DNA from: an uncultured Eubacteriales bacterium
GTDB lineage: Bacteria; Bacillota; Clostridia; Oscillospirales; Acutalibacteraceae
Length of the DNA: 64,000 nt
Direction of reading: 5' to 3'
Assembly: GCA_900316455.1 (NCBI GenBank)
Contig: ONCX01000002.1
Coordinates: 1 to 64,000 of the forward strand
Shown here: positions 1 to 8,553 of the stretch, in pieces
Layout: the number at the start of each line of letters is the position of its first letter
Position numbering within the stretch: the first letter of the stretch is position 1
The notes under the pieces: model-generated
Told to the model about the DNA's origin: nothing
Seen by the model: the letters and a program-made list of their open reading frames with translations, nothing else
Databases searched by the model: none
Made by a program: the position numbers and the translations under genes

Positions 1-1
1 C

Positions 2-1247
2 CGCGAGGGATTTGTGATAGTTGCCTTCGCGTGGATACTGCTTTCGGTTTTCGGCGCGCTGCCGTTTGTTATTAGCGGAAATATCCCCGATTATGTGGAT
101 GCGTTCTTTGAAACCGTGTCAGGATTTACAACGACAGGCTCTACGCTTGTTCCGGACGTGGAATCATTTCCTATGAGTCTAAAAATGTGGCGCAGCTTTA
201 CCCACTGGATTGGCGGTATGGGCGTGCTGGTTTTTGCGCTGGCGATACTTCCGGCGGGCAGCGCACAGTCGATGTACATTATGCGTGCCGAGGTTCCGGG
301 TCCATCTGTAGGCAAGCTTGTCGCAAAGACGCAGATAACGGCGAGGATACTTTACGGAATATATGTTTTCTTTACCGTTCTTGAAGCGGTAATGCTCAGA
401 TTTGGGCATGCGCTGGTTCGACTGCGCCGCGAATGCCTTTGCGACAGCCGGAACGGGCGGCTTCTCAGTGCTTAACAACGGCATAGGCGGATATAACAAC
501 GTATGGGTTGAAGTGATAATCACGGCGTTCATGCTTATATTCAGTATAAATTTCAACCTGTTTTATCTGATTCTCATAAAACGCTTTTCCGACGTTCTGC
601 ACAATGCCGAAATAAAGGTTTTCTTTGGAATATACATTCTGTGTACGCTTATGATCACATTCAATATCGCTCCGCTGTATCATTCGTTCTCAAAGGCGCT
701 GCGGTATGCCGGTTTTACCGTGGCGTCGCTTTCCAGCTCCACTGGCTTCGGCAATTCGGATTTTACACAGTGGCCGGGATTTTCGCAGACCATACTCATA
801 CTGCTCATGTTCTGCGGCGCATGCGCCGGTTCCACCGGAGGCGGTCTCAAGGTTGCGCGTGTTATGATCCTCCTCAAGTCGGGAGTAAGAGAAATGCGCC
901 GCCAGCTCAATCCGCGCATGGTTTCCACTGTCAAACTGGAGGGTCAGTCCATGGACAGCGAGCAGCTCAGTACTCACGGCTCTTTTTTCATTATATACAT
1001 GGTGATACTGCTTGTTTCGACATTGTTCATTTCTCTTGACAAATACGGATTTGAGGTTTCCTTTTCCGCGGCGCTTACCGCACTCAATAACATGGGTCCC
1101 GGTCTGGGAGCTATCGGTCCATACGGTAATTTTTCTGAATTCACTCCTTTATCCAAGCTTGTCATAGCCTTTGACATGCTCGCGGGCAGGCTGGAGATAT
1201 TCCCTGTTCTGATTGCCTTCATGCCGAGGACGTGGAAAAAAGCGTGA
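2..1247 (+). pseudogene. TrkH/KtrB-family potassium uptake protein, 5'-truncated and frameshifted
   Basis: This is the membrane subunit of a Trk/Ktr potassium uptake system. The reading frame is already open at the window edge, starting REGFVIVAF, so the N-terminus is missing. Four pore-loop segments with the family's glycine filter are visible: ETVSGFTTTGST, AFATAGTGGFS, SLSSSTGFGNSDF and LNNMGPGLGAIGP. The C-terminus ends naturally at GRLEIFPVLIAFMPRTWKK. The first half is read in one frame to about 400 and the second half in another from about 402; one extra T in the TTT at 401-403 would explain it, because removing it restores MLRLGMRWFDCAANAF. This is either a real +1 frameshift or an assembly error. 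No TrkA partner is visible; it could lie to the left. Confidence 0.85.
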
Positions 1248-1453
1248 CGATGGTTACACTTAAAAGTGACGAAATTTTTACTATAAAAATATGCAAAATG
1301 ACAAACACGTGATTTGCTTTCGCCTTTTTTGAGTTGTTTGCGGTTTATAAATTATTAAAAAATCGCATAATTGGTTACAATATATTTACTAAAAATTCAT
1401 ATTATTTATAATTAAGCGACAATTAATAATCTGTAAAATAGTTGAAAAATACT

Positions 1454-1489
1454 AAAAATCCTCCGCTTGTTTTTGCGGGGGATTTTTTT
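1454..1489 (+). terminator. Rho-independent terminator after the TrkH gene
   Basis: The arms AAAAATCCTCCGC (1454-1466) and GCGGGGGATTTTT (1475-1487) pair with one T-G wobble around an 8-nt loop. The 3' arm runs into a T tract. The A-rich left flank would also let it act weakly leftward. Confidence 0.85.
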
Positions 1490-1561
1490 GTTATCAAATA
1501 ATTCAAACCTTTGTAATATATGCTTAATCTTGCATGTACAAAATTTATATAAAATTTATGG

Positions 1562-1589
1562 TTGACTGAGAAATTTTTAGTGCTATAAT
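1562..1589 (+). promoter_or_regulatory. Promoter of the Pel-like polysaccharide operon
   Basis: TTGACT at 1562-1567 and TATAAT at 1584-1589 are 16 bp apart. A TG dinucleotide just before the -10 gives an extended -10 element. Transcription would begin near 1596, about 65 nt upstream of the first gene. Confidence 0.8.
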
Positions 1590-1591
1590 GT

Positions 1592-1634
1592 TAATGATAG
1601 CTGAATTGCGCCCAGGTTCAATAACTTATCATTA
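1592..1634 (+). promoter_or_regulatory. Inverted repeat in the 5' leader of the polysaccharide operon
   Basis: TAATGATA (1592-1599) pairs perfectly with TATCATTA (1627-1634), and an inner TGAA/TTCA pair can extend the stem. It begins close to the predicted transcription start, so it could be an RNA stem or an operator. It does not resemble a riboswitch class I know, including the c-di-GMP aptamers. Confidence 0.35.
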
Positions 1635-1660
1635 TTTTATCAAAGATAGGAGATCTGTCT

Positions 1661-3427
1661 ATGTTAAAAAGAAGCGAATACGTCGTTATGTCGTTATCAT
1701 TTGTATTTATGCTTGCCATATTTCTTGTGATTTCGATGAACTACATCACCGATTCCGCTGCCAGCAACAATGAGATTGAGGATTTGTTCGACTCCTCTAC
1801 TCATGTTGCGGATGTTGAGAAACTTCCTAAGGATTATCTCATCATTACAGGCGAAGATACTGTAGTCTGCGAAAATGTCAAGCAGGCGCTCAACTATGCT
1901 AAAAAGGGCTATAAAGTAACAAAAACCGCTGCGGGTCTTAATTCGACCGATTTCAGAGACGTCAAGACGGTCATTGTTACCACCTCGGAACTCAACACTC
2001 TGGGCGATATGATCCTTCTGATGAATTCGGTCAAGCGCGGTATAAACATATTCTTTGCCAAGCTTCCGAACGAGGGATCGGATAACTACGATAATTACTG
2101 TGAGGCAATGGGCATTGTCTCAAGAACCGGTGACGCCTCTATTGCCGGGTTCCAGGCATTTGAGGGTCTGTTCGCGCAAAAAGGCGATATAGTGTGCAAC
2201 GACTATCCTATCACTGTTGAGGATATCAGAATCGACGCGACCTGCCGCAAGTATATATTTGAATACTCTCCCTATCCCAATGCCGATCAGAGTTCAATGG
2301 TTCCGCTGCTGTGGAGAACCGTTTACGGCGACGGACAGATATTCGTGATGAATTCGGATTTCCTGGAGTACAAGTACGGCGTTGGTCTGTGCATTGCTGT
2401 TTTGGGAGCTATGGAACCTGATTTCGCTTATCCGGTTGTAGACGCAAAGGTCAATTTCATTGACAGCTTCCCGTTCATCAGCTATGAGAACGGCGACGCG
2501 ATGATGAGATTCTACAACAGAGACTCTCAGGCGTTCATCAAGGATCAGGTATGGCCGAACCTTGTTACTATGATGAAGGATTCGGATATTAAGTTTACCG
2601 GACTATATTACGCTTATATCACAGACAAGGCGGGTGAATCCGGCAATTTCAATCCTGATACACTCTCTTACTTCAAAAAGCAGTTCAGCAAGTACGGGTG
2701 CGAATTCGGTTTCGGCGGTTACCATCAGGACAAGAAATCTACCAAGGAGATTCAGGAAGACGCTATGGATACCAGCTATAACCAGTTCAAATACAATATG
2801 GGCAGCTACAATCTGCTCACATATAAATATTCAAATACAATCTCTCAGGCTATCCAGGCTGACATGCTGCGTAAGCTCAGAAAGGTGAGCGTCTATGTCA
2901 GCAAGCTTGACGTTCCGGAGGGAAGCAGCGATTATCAGGCTGATCTCGGCTTTGCCGACGGCAATATTGTAAATCTGCCTGTCATTTGCGAAGAGGTCGA
3001 GCCAAGCTTCCAGGATTATTGGAAGGCTTGCAATATGGCTTCGGGTCTTGGTCTTAGCACTCATTATTTTGATATGTACGACGTTATCACAAATAAGAGC
3101 GATTACAGCTTTGAATGGATGACATATGCTCAGAATCTTGCCAAGCAGTTCAATCTGCTCAACAGAGGAACGTCGTGGCTTACCGAAAGAACGGCGGCGC
3201 AGACAGGTTATCGCGCAAAGAGGTATCTCTGCCTCATGCCTGAGATCAATTTCAGTGAGAAAGAGCTTACAATCAAGTGCGGCAATTTTGACAGCAGCGC
3301 GGCATTTGTGGTTAAGACCTCGAAAAAGCTCAAGCCCGACGACGCGAATTTTACCGCGACAAAGATCAGTGACGATTTCTACCTTGTAGAGGTACTCAAG
3401 CCTGAGGTCACGATCAAGCTTGTCTGA
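1661..3427 (+). CDS. DUF2194-like membrane-anchored protein, first gene of the Pel-like operon
   Basis: The 588-residue protein has one N-terminal membrane segment (about residues 8-28) and a large extracytoplasmic part. The start ATG follows GGAGA at good spacing. The central part, around VDAKVNFIDSFPF, and the later GLSTHYFDMYDV resemble the DUF2194 family, which I know as a deacetylase-like group next to pelF/pelG in Gram-positive bacteria. The likely role is modifying or handling the nascent polysaccharide outside the membrane. At the two motifs that look catalytic the sequence reads IDSFP and HYFDMYD, where I would expect something like DDFP and HxxHPDD, so enzyme activity is doubtful. 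The family call rests on memory of motifs, not on a search. Confidence 0.55.
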   Translation: MLKRSEYVVMSLSFVFMLAIFLVISMNYITDSAASNNEIEDLFDSSTHVADVEKLPKDYLIITGEDTVVCENVKQALNYAKKGYKVTKTAAGLNSTDFRDVKTVIVTTSELNTLGDMILLMNSVKRGINIFFAKLPNEGSDNYDNYCEAMGIVSRTGDASIAGFQAFEGLFAQKGDIVCNDYPITVEDIRIDATCRKYIFEYSPYPNADQSSMVPLLWRTVYGDGQIFVMNSDFLEYKYGVGLCIAVLGAMEPDFAYPVVDAKVNFIDSFPFISYENGDAMMRFYNRDSQAFIKDQVWPNLVTMMKDSDIKFTGLYYAYITDKAGESGNFNPDTLSYFKKQFSKYGCEFGFGGYHQDKKSTKEIQEDAMDTSYNQFKYNMGSYNLLTYKYSNTISQAIQADMLRKLRKVSVYVSKLDVPEGSSDYQADLGFADGNIVNLPVICEEVEPSFQDYWKACNMASGLGLSTHYFDMYDVITNKSDYSFEWMTYAQNLAKQFNLLNRGTSWLTERTAAQTGYRAKRYLCLMPEINFSEKELTIKCGNFDSSAAFVVKTSKKLKPDDANFTATKISDDFYLVEVLKPEVTIKLV

Positions 3428-3486
3428 CCGTGAGAAGCGATTTCGATATACTATATAATAAACATATATAAGGAGGAAATAACTCA

Positions 3487-4929
3487 ATGAAGGTTTGCTT
3501 GATTGCTGAAGGCAGCTATCCTTATACCTTCGGCGGCGTTTCCGCTTGGGTTCAGATGCTTATACAGGGCGTGCCGAAAGTGGATTTTTCCATACAGACC
3601 ATTGTCGCGAGCCGCGCTGACGCGGGCGAATGCAAGTTTGTCATACCCGCCAACGTGGTCTCAATGCACGACACATTCCTGACGGACGACGATGTTGTGC
3701 ATAAGGTTCGCAGCAAGACCAGAATGAATTCCAAGGAAAAGGACGCGTTCAGATCGCTGCTTCATGGCAAGAATGTTGACTGGGTTACAATATTCAATTA
3801 CTTTGAGCACAGGGACGTTTCCATAAACGGTCTGCTTATGGGCAAGGATTTCTATGACGTGGTTATGGAATTCTACAAGGACAAATATTCTCAGACAGTT
3901 TTTGTTGACTTCCTTTGGAACACTCGTTCGCTTTATCTGCTGCTCTTTAAGGTGTTAAAGACTCCTATGGAGGTCTGCGATATTTACCACTGCGTCGCTA
4001 CCGGTTATTCCGGAATTCTGGCAGCCAAGGGCAAGGTGCTGTACAACAAGCCAATGATACTCAGCGAACACGGTATTTACACCCGTGAGCGTGAGGAGGA
4101 AATTATCAAAACAAGCTGGACACAGGGTATATACAAGGATATATGGATCAACTACTTCTATTGCCTTTCCGACTGTGCCTATTATTACGCCGACAAGATC
4201 ACATCGCTTTTCAAGGCGGCTCAGAAGATTCAGCTTGAATTGGGCTGCGATCCCGGCAGAACGGTAGTTATTCCGAACGGCGTAAACATCAGCGATTATG
4301 AATCCTTCCCACGCAAGGATGCAAACGATCCTTATATCAATATCGGCGCTCTGCTCAGAGTAACGCCTATCAAGGACGTAAAGACGCTCCTCAGCGCCTA
4401 CAGCTTCGCCAAGGAGGAAGTCCCAGAGCTGAAGCTCTGGATAATGGGTCCGACAGACGAGGATCCCGATTATTACAACGACTGCGTTGAGATGGTTGAG
4501 GTAAACCATTTGCAGGATATTGTATTCACGGGACGAATCAAGCCCAAGGATTATCTGGCGAAGATGGATATGCTTATTCTTACCAGTATAAGCGAAGGTC
4601 AGCCTATAGTTATGCTTGAAGCCATGGCATGCAGCATTCCCTGTATAGCCACGCAGGTCGGCGACTGTGCCGGACTTATACACGGCGATCACGACGATAT
4701 GGGAGATTGCGGTATAGTTACACCAACCATGAACGTCGCACGTATCGCCAACGCGATAGTTACGCTTGCCAAGAGCCCTGAGCTTCGCAGAAAGATGGGC
4801 GAAATCGGCAAAAAACGCGTCGCCGATCATTACACCAAGGACGGCTGGCTGATAGAATATTCCAAAATGTACGATCACTTTGCCGCGGTCGGTACTACCG
4901 CAGTAACAACGGCAAAGAAGAAAAAATAA
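3487..4929 (+). CDS. pelF: PelF-type GT4 glycosyltransferase
   Basis: The 480-residue cytosolic glycosyltransferase starts MKVCLIAEGSYPYTFGGVSAWV, a near-signature opening for PelF, the polymerising transferase of Pel polysaccharide synthesis. The C-terminal half carries the GT4 nucleotide-sugar motif E-x7-E as SEGQPIVMLEA (about residues 370-380), and VIPNGV sits at the start of the second Rossmann domain. An AGGAGG box at 3471-3476 precedes the ATG. The next gene is pelG, 21 bp downstream, the order seen in known pel operons. PelF of P. aeruginosa uses UDP-activated hexosamine; the sugar used here cannot be read from the sequence. Confidence 0.88.
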   Translation: MKVCLIAEGSYPYTFGGVSAWVQMLIQGVPKVDFSIQTIVASRADAGECKFVIPANVVSMHDTFLTDDDVVHKVRSKTRMNSKEKDAFRSLLHGKNVDWVTIFNYFEHRDVSINGLLMGKDFYDVVMEFYKDKYSQTVFVDFLWNTRSLYLLLFKVLKTPMEVCDIYHCVATGYSGILAAKGKVLYNKPMILSEHGIYTREREEEIIKTSWTQGIYKDIWINYFYCLSDCAYYYADKITSLFKAAQKIQLELGCDPGRTVVIPNGVNISDYESFPRKDANDPYINIGALLRVTPIKDVKTLLSAYSFAKEEVPELKLWIMGPTDEDPDYYNDCVEMVEVNHLQDIVFTGRIKPKDYLAKMDMLILTSISEGQPIVMLEAMACSIPCIATQVGDCAGLIHGDHDDMGDCGIVTPTMNVARIANAIVTLAKSPELRRKMGEIGKKRVADHYTKDGWLIEYSKMYDHFAAVGTTAVTTAKKKK

Positions 4930-4950
4930 CAGGAAGGAAAGAGGCGCTGT

Positions 4951-6528
4951 ATGGCTGGTATAGGTTTTGAATTAAAAAAGCTGATGGGCAAGGGCAATAT
5001 CGTCAACCTCGTGGCAGGTACAACCTACGCCATAATGGTTACCATAGGTCCTACCATACTGCTTGCCGGCACACTCATGCTGATGTATGTTGTGCTGCCC
5101 TACTCTAACGCGGCTTTTGCCGACAGAGAGTTTTTGTCGTCAACAATTCTTTACGTTTTCATTTTCTCAATGATAATCACTTCTCCGCTAAACTCGGTTC
5201 TTTCGAGGTATGTCGCGGATAAGATCTATCAGGAGCAGATAACAGATATTATGCCTGCTATCAATGTAGGTCTGGCGCTCAACATGGTGCTGGCGTTCCT
5301 GGCTTCGCTCTTCATCGTTTTCAGAGAGATTCAGGTAGGCATAGATCCGTTCTTTACATTCTTATCGTACTGGTTCTTTATGGTCATAAATATGTCGCTT
5401 TATCTGATGACATATGTTTCGGCTCTTAAAGACTACGGAAAGATAGGTATGGCTTACTTCCTTGGAATACTCGCGGCTCTGGTGTTTTCCATCATCAGCG
5501 TTTATGTATTCCACAACGCCGTTTCCTATTCGATCTTAGGCTCCATGGTGCTTTGCTTCTCGATTATTTCCACCATGCTGTACGCAAACCTCAAGACCTA
5601 CTTCAAGGTTTCGAGCAAGAATTATTCGGAAGCGCTCAAGTATTTCCTGAGATTCAAGCCTTTGTTTATCACCAACTTTTTCTACACATTCGGACTTTAC
5701 GTTCACAACTTTGTTTACTGGACGACCGACCGTTCCGCTTATATAGGCAATGTTTTCTGGACGGCGCCGGATTATGATATGGCGACCTGCCTTGCACTTT
5801 TCACCAATATTTCCACACTGGTTATATTTGTTGTCAAGGCTGAAACGTCGTTCTTCGGTTCTTACCAGGCGTATCTTGAAACTGTCAACGGCGGCGGCGG
5901 AGAGGATATCGAGCTTGCCAAGAAGAATATGTTCCGCACACTCAAGAGCGAGCTTTTCTACATTATCCGTTTCCAGTTCATCATTACAATTATCTTATTC
6001 ATTCTGGCAATGATATTCCTGCCGGACTTCGGATTTGAAGGCGTAATTCTTTCAATTTATCCCTCTCTGGCTGCCGCGTATTTTGTCACCTTTATTATGT
6101 ACTGTGAGGTCATTTTCCTCTTCTACTTCGACGACGGAGTAGGAACCTGCATGGTGACAATAGGGTTCTTCCTTGGCACTCTTATCGGTTCCATCATTAC
6201 CACATACTTTGACGTGGTATTTGCCGGTCTGGGTCTTTTCCTTGGCGCGTTCATCGGCTGGACGATCGGATATATGCGTCTGCGCAGAGTTATCAACAAG
6301 ATCGACGAGCAGATATTCTGCCGCGGTATGATAGTCAACACAACCTCCGCCGGCAAGATGTCCAAGAAACGTATCGACGAGGCTGAGGAAGCTCTTGCCG
6401 CTCTCAAGGTCACAAAGGACGACAAGATAAAGAAAGAAGCCGAGGAGCAGAAGCAGAAGATGTTCGCTCAACAGAAGGCGGAGCGTGAGGCGCAAATGAA
6501 GGATATTGCCTCAAGGTCCAAGAAATAA
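4951..6528 (+). CDS. pelG: PelG-type polysaccharide exporter (MOP superfamily)
   Basis: The 525-residue polytopic protein has about 12 hydrophobic segments. Its beginning, MAGIGFELKKLM followed by GTTYAIMVTIGPTILL, is typical of PelG, the flippase-like partner of PelF that moves the growing chain across the membrane. The ATG follows AGGAAGGAAAGAGG. Unlike the membrane core, the last 60 residues or so (from about 466) are highly charged, rich in Lys, Glu and Ala, and probably form a cytosolic coiled coil. I do not recall such a tail in Gram-negative PelG; it could dock PelF or PelD. Confidence 0.88.
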   Translation: MAGIGFELKKLMGKGNIVNLVAGTTYAIMVTIGPTILLAGTLMLMYVVLPYSNAAFADREFLSSTILYVFIFSMIITSPLNSVLSRYVADKIYQEQITDIMPAINVGLALNMVLAFLASLFIVFREIQVGIDPFFTFLSYWFFMVINMSLYLMTYVSALKDYGKIGMAYFLGILAALVFSIISVYVFHNAVSYSILGSMVLCFSIISTMLYANLKTYFKVSSKNYSEALKYFLRFKPLFITNFFYTFGLYVHNFVYWTTDRSAYIGNVFWTAPDYDMATCLALFTNISTLVIFVVKAETSFFGSYQAYLETVNGGGGEDIELAKKNMFRTLKSELFYIIRFQFIITIILFILAMIFLPDFGFEGVILSIYPSLAAAYFVTFIMYCEVIFLFYFDDGVGTCMVTIGFFLGTLIGSIITTYFDVVFAGLGLFLGAFIGWTIGYMRLRRVINKIDEQIFCRGMIVNTTSAGKMSKKRIDEAEEALAALKVTKDDKIKKEAEEQKQKMFAQQKAEREAQMKDIASRSKK

Positions 6529-6576
6529 ATTCATCTGATTTTTCACTGACGGAATTAAGGAGGCGGCAGCCGGAAT

Positions 6577-7473
6577 ATGTCTATGAATATCGTAATTACG
6601 GTGGATGACAATTACATCCGTCCGGCACTTGTGATGCTCGAATCTCTCTTTGAGCACAACAATCCGGATATTCATATTTATCTGCTGCACTCCAATGTAT
6701 GTGACGAAAATCTTAAACGTCTTGCCGCCCACATCGGGCGGCTGGGCGGAAGGTTCAGCGACATCAGAGTGCCTGCGGAGCTTTTTGAGGGAGCTGCGGT
6801 GACAAAGTACTTCACCAAGGAAATGTATTACCGTTTGCTCATACCGCGGCTGCTTCCCGACGAGGAAAGAGCGCTCTACCTTGATCCTGATATCATTATT
6901 TTCAGGTCGATAGAGGAATTTTACCGCTCGGACTTTGACGGAAGTCTTATGATAGCGGTGCCGGACTATCTCGGCGACGTTTATTACCCCGAACGCAAGA
7001 AGAATCTCGGTCTTGAAAGCAGATATAAATATATCAATTCCGGCGTGATACTCTTTAATATCGCGCCCATGAACGAGTGCTTCAGCATAGACGATATGTT
7101 CCGGTTTATGGACGAATGCGGTCTGACTCTGGAATTTCCGGATCAGGATCTCATTAACGTCTATTTCAAGGACCGAATAAAGTATGCGCCGCGGGAGTAC
7201 AATTTTACAACCGAGTACGTCAGCACCGGAGATTTCCTGAGGTATGTTTTCAGTCCGCGGTACAGGCGTTCCGAGCGCGAACGCGCCGTTATAGCTCATT
7301 ACATGGGCAAGTGCAAGCCGTGGAAGCCTTCGTACTATTACAAATTCTACCGCATATACAGATCTTACCTGAATAAATATCTCACCGCCCGTGAAAAACG
7401 TGAGCTGCTGCTCAGACCGTGGCTTGTATTCAAGTCGGTTGCGGCGGCGGTGTGGAGAGTTATTTCAGGATAG
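6577..7473 (+). CDS. GT8-family glycosyltransferase, first of a tandem pair
   Basis: The 298-residue protein has a single GT-A domain of the GT8 type (LPS galactosyltransferase/glycogenin-like). It begins with NIVITVDDNYIRPALVML; the metal-binding DxD is in YLDPDIII; NSGVILFN and the distal histidine motif HYMGKCKPW complete the family pattern. No signal peptide or membrane segment is evident, so it is probably a cytosolic or peripheral transferase. GGAGG at about 6559 sets the start. The following gene is a paralogue only 20 bp downstream, suggesting duplication and two related sugar-transfer steps in the same polymer pathway. Confidence 0.85.
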   Translation: MSMNIVITVDDNYIRPALVMLESLFEHNNPDIHIYLLHSNVCDENLKRLAAHIGRLGGRFSDIRVPAELFEGAAVTKYFTKEMYYRLLIPRLLPDEERALYLDPDIIIFRSIEEFYRSDFDGSLMIAVPDYLGDVYYPERKKNLGLESRYKYINSGVILFNIAPMNECFSIDDMFRFMDECGLTLEFPDQDLINVYFKDRIKYAPREYNFTTEYVSTGDFLRYVFSPRYRRSERERAVIAHYMGKCKPWKPSYYYKFYRIYRSYLNKYLTAREKRELLLRPWLVFKSVAAAVWRVISG

Positions 7474-7493
7474 CGCAAAGGAAGGCTGATGGT

Positions 7494-8414
7494 ATGAATG
7501 TACTGATAACCGTATCGCAGAATTATTGCAGGTATGCTCTGACGATGCTTAAATCCCTTTTCAGACACAACAAATGTCATATAACGGTTTATCTGATGTA
7601 TTCAAGGATAGACGAACCCACCCTCGGCGGAATGAGAGAGTATATCGAATCCTTTGGCAACAGCTTCGAGCCGGTCAGGATAGGCGACGACATGTTTGAC
7701 GACGCTCCGGTAAACATGCATTTCACCAAGGAAATGTATTACAGACTGCTTGCAAGCCGTATGCTTCCGGAAAGCGAGGATCGTGTGCTTTACATGGATC
7801 CCGACATTCTGATAAGAGGTTCGGTGGAGGAATTCTACAATCTGCCGTTTGACGGGAATATGCTGATAGCAATGTCGGATCCGCCTCAGACAAACGATCC
7901 GAAGCTTCCCGACAGCCGTCCGCATTATGTGCGTTTAGGACTGCCGGAAAACAGCACCTACGTCAACAGCGGAGTGCTTCTGATGAATCTGGCACTGATG
8001 CGCGAAAAGGAATTCGACGTAAACGGCATCTTTGAGATTATCGAGCAGAAGAAAAAGGATCTCATTTATCCCGATCAGGACGCCATCAATATTTACTTCA
8101 ATGACTCCATGAAAATCTGGAAGAATATTTTCAATTACAATCCCGGGCTTCTGGCAAACGAGGTTGTGAAATGGGGTCTGAGCAAGAAATACAGACGCCG
8201 TGAGAATCCGATGATAGTTCACTTCATGGGACCGGTCAAGCCGTGGAGCATTCATTACCGCAATAAGTACTGCTTTGAATATCAGGAGGTCTACAAGGAA
8301 TTTGCCCCTCTCGGATACAGGCTGCTGTGTCCGTTCAGACCAGTTGTGGCTGTTTGCGGATATGTGCTTACGGTTGTCTGCATGATTCTGCATGTGCAAC
8401 GTCCCGGAAAGTAA
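7494..8414 (+). CDS. GT8-family glycosyltransferase, second of a tandem pair
   Basis: The 306-residue paralogue of the preceding gene shares NVLITVSQNYCRYALTMLKS at the start, DxD in YMDPDILI, NSGVLLMN, and HFMGPVKPW near the end. The frame is open further upstream inside the previous gene, but the start is placed at ATG 7494 because AAAGGAAGG (about 7478-7486) lies just before it and the family homology begins there. A short hydrophobic C-terminal stretch (VAVCGYVLTVVCMIL) may bind it to the membrane, which the first GT8 lacks. A 139-bp gap with hairpins follows before the PelD-like gene. Confidence 0.85.
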   Translation: MNVLITVSQNYCRYALTMLKSLFRHNKCHITVYLMYSRIDEPTLGGMREYIESFGNSFEPVRIGDDMFDDAPVNMHFTKEMYYRLLASRMLPESEDRVLYMDPDILIRGSVEEFYNLPFDGNMLIAMSDPPQTNDPKLPDSRPHYVRLGLPENSTYVNSGVLLMNLALMREKEFDVNGIFEIIEQKKKDLIYPDQDAINIYFNDSMKIWKNIFNYNPGLLANEVVKWGLSKKYRRRENPMIVHFMGPVKPWSIHYRNKYCFEYQEVYKEFAPLGYRLLCPFRPVVAVCGYVLTVVCMILHVQRPGK

Positions 8415-8445
8415 ACGATAAAACAGAACAGTAATATCAAATAAT

Positions 8446-8507
8446 CCCCGTCGGAGCTTGCGGGCAGCTGTTCGGGGTTTATATAGGGAATCCGTCTGAG
8501 CGGACGG
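8446..8507 (+). other. Two hairpins in the gap before the PelD-like gene
   Basis: CCCCG (8446-8450) pairs with CGGGG (8473-8477), with an inner AGCT/AGCT pair and TTT after it. CCGTC (8492-8496) pairs with GACGG (8503-8507), also followed by TTT. They could attenuate transcription or stabilise transcript ends between the transferase genes and pelD. Neither has a long T tract, so full termination is doubtful. Confidence 0.4.
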
Positions 8508-8553
8508 TTTCCGCAAAACAAGCGAATTATTTTCAAATATAATAAGGAAGGTT

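Noticed and set aside
3955..4878. Long open frame on the minus strand (307 codons) opposite pelF
   Set aside because: It lies entirely inside a well-supported gene in a mirrored frame, has no SD and no recognisable motif.
6511..7299. Minus-strand open frame of 262 codons opposite the first GT8 gene
   Set aside because: It is the complementary shadow of a clear GT8 gene with a good SD and DxD motif.
8538..8543. TATAAT just upstream of the PelD-like gene as a promoter
   Set aside because: It would place the start of transcription at or after the GTG codon, and no -35 is found at the right distance.
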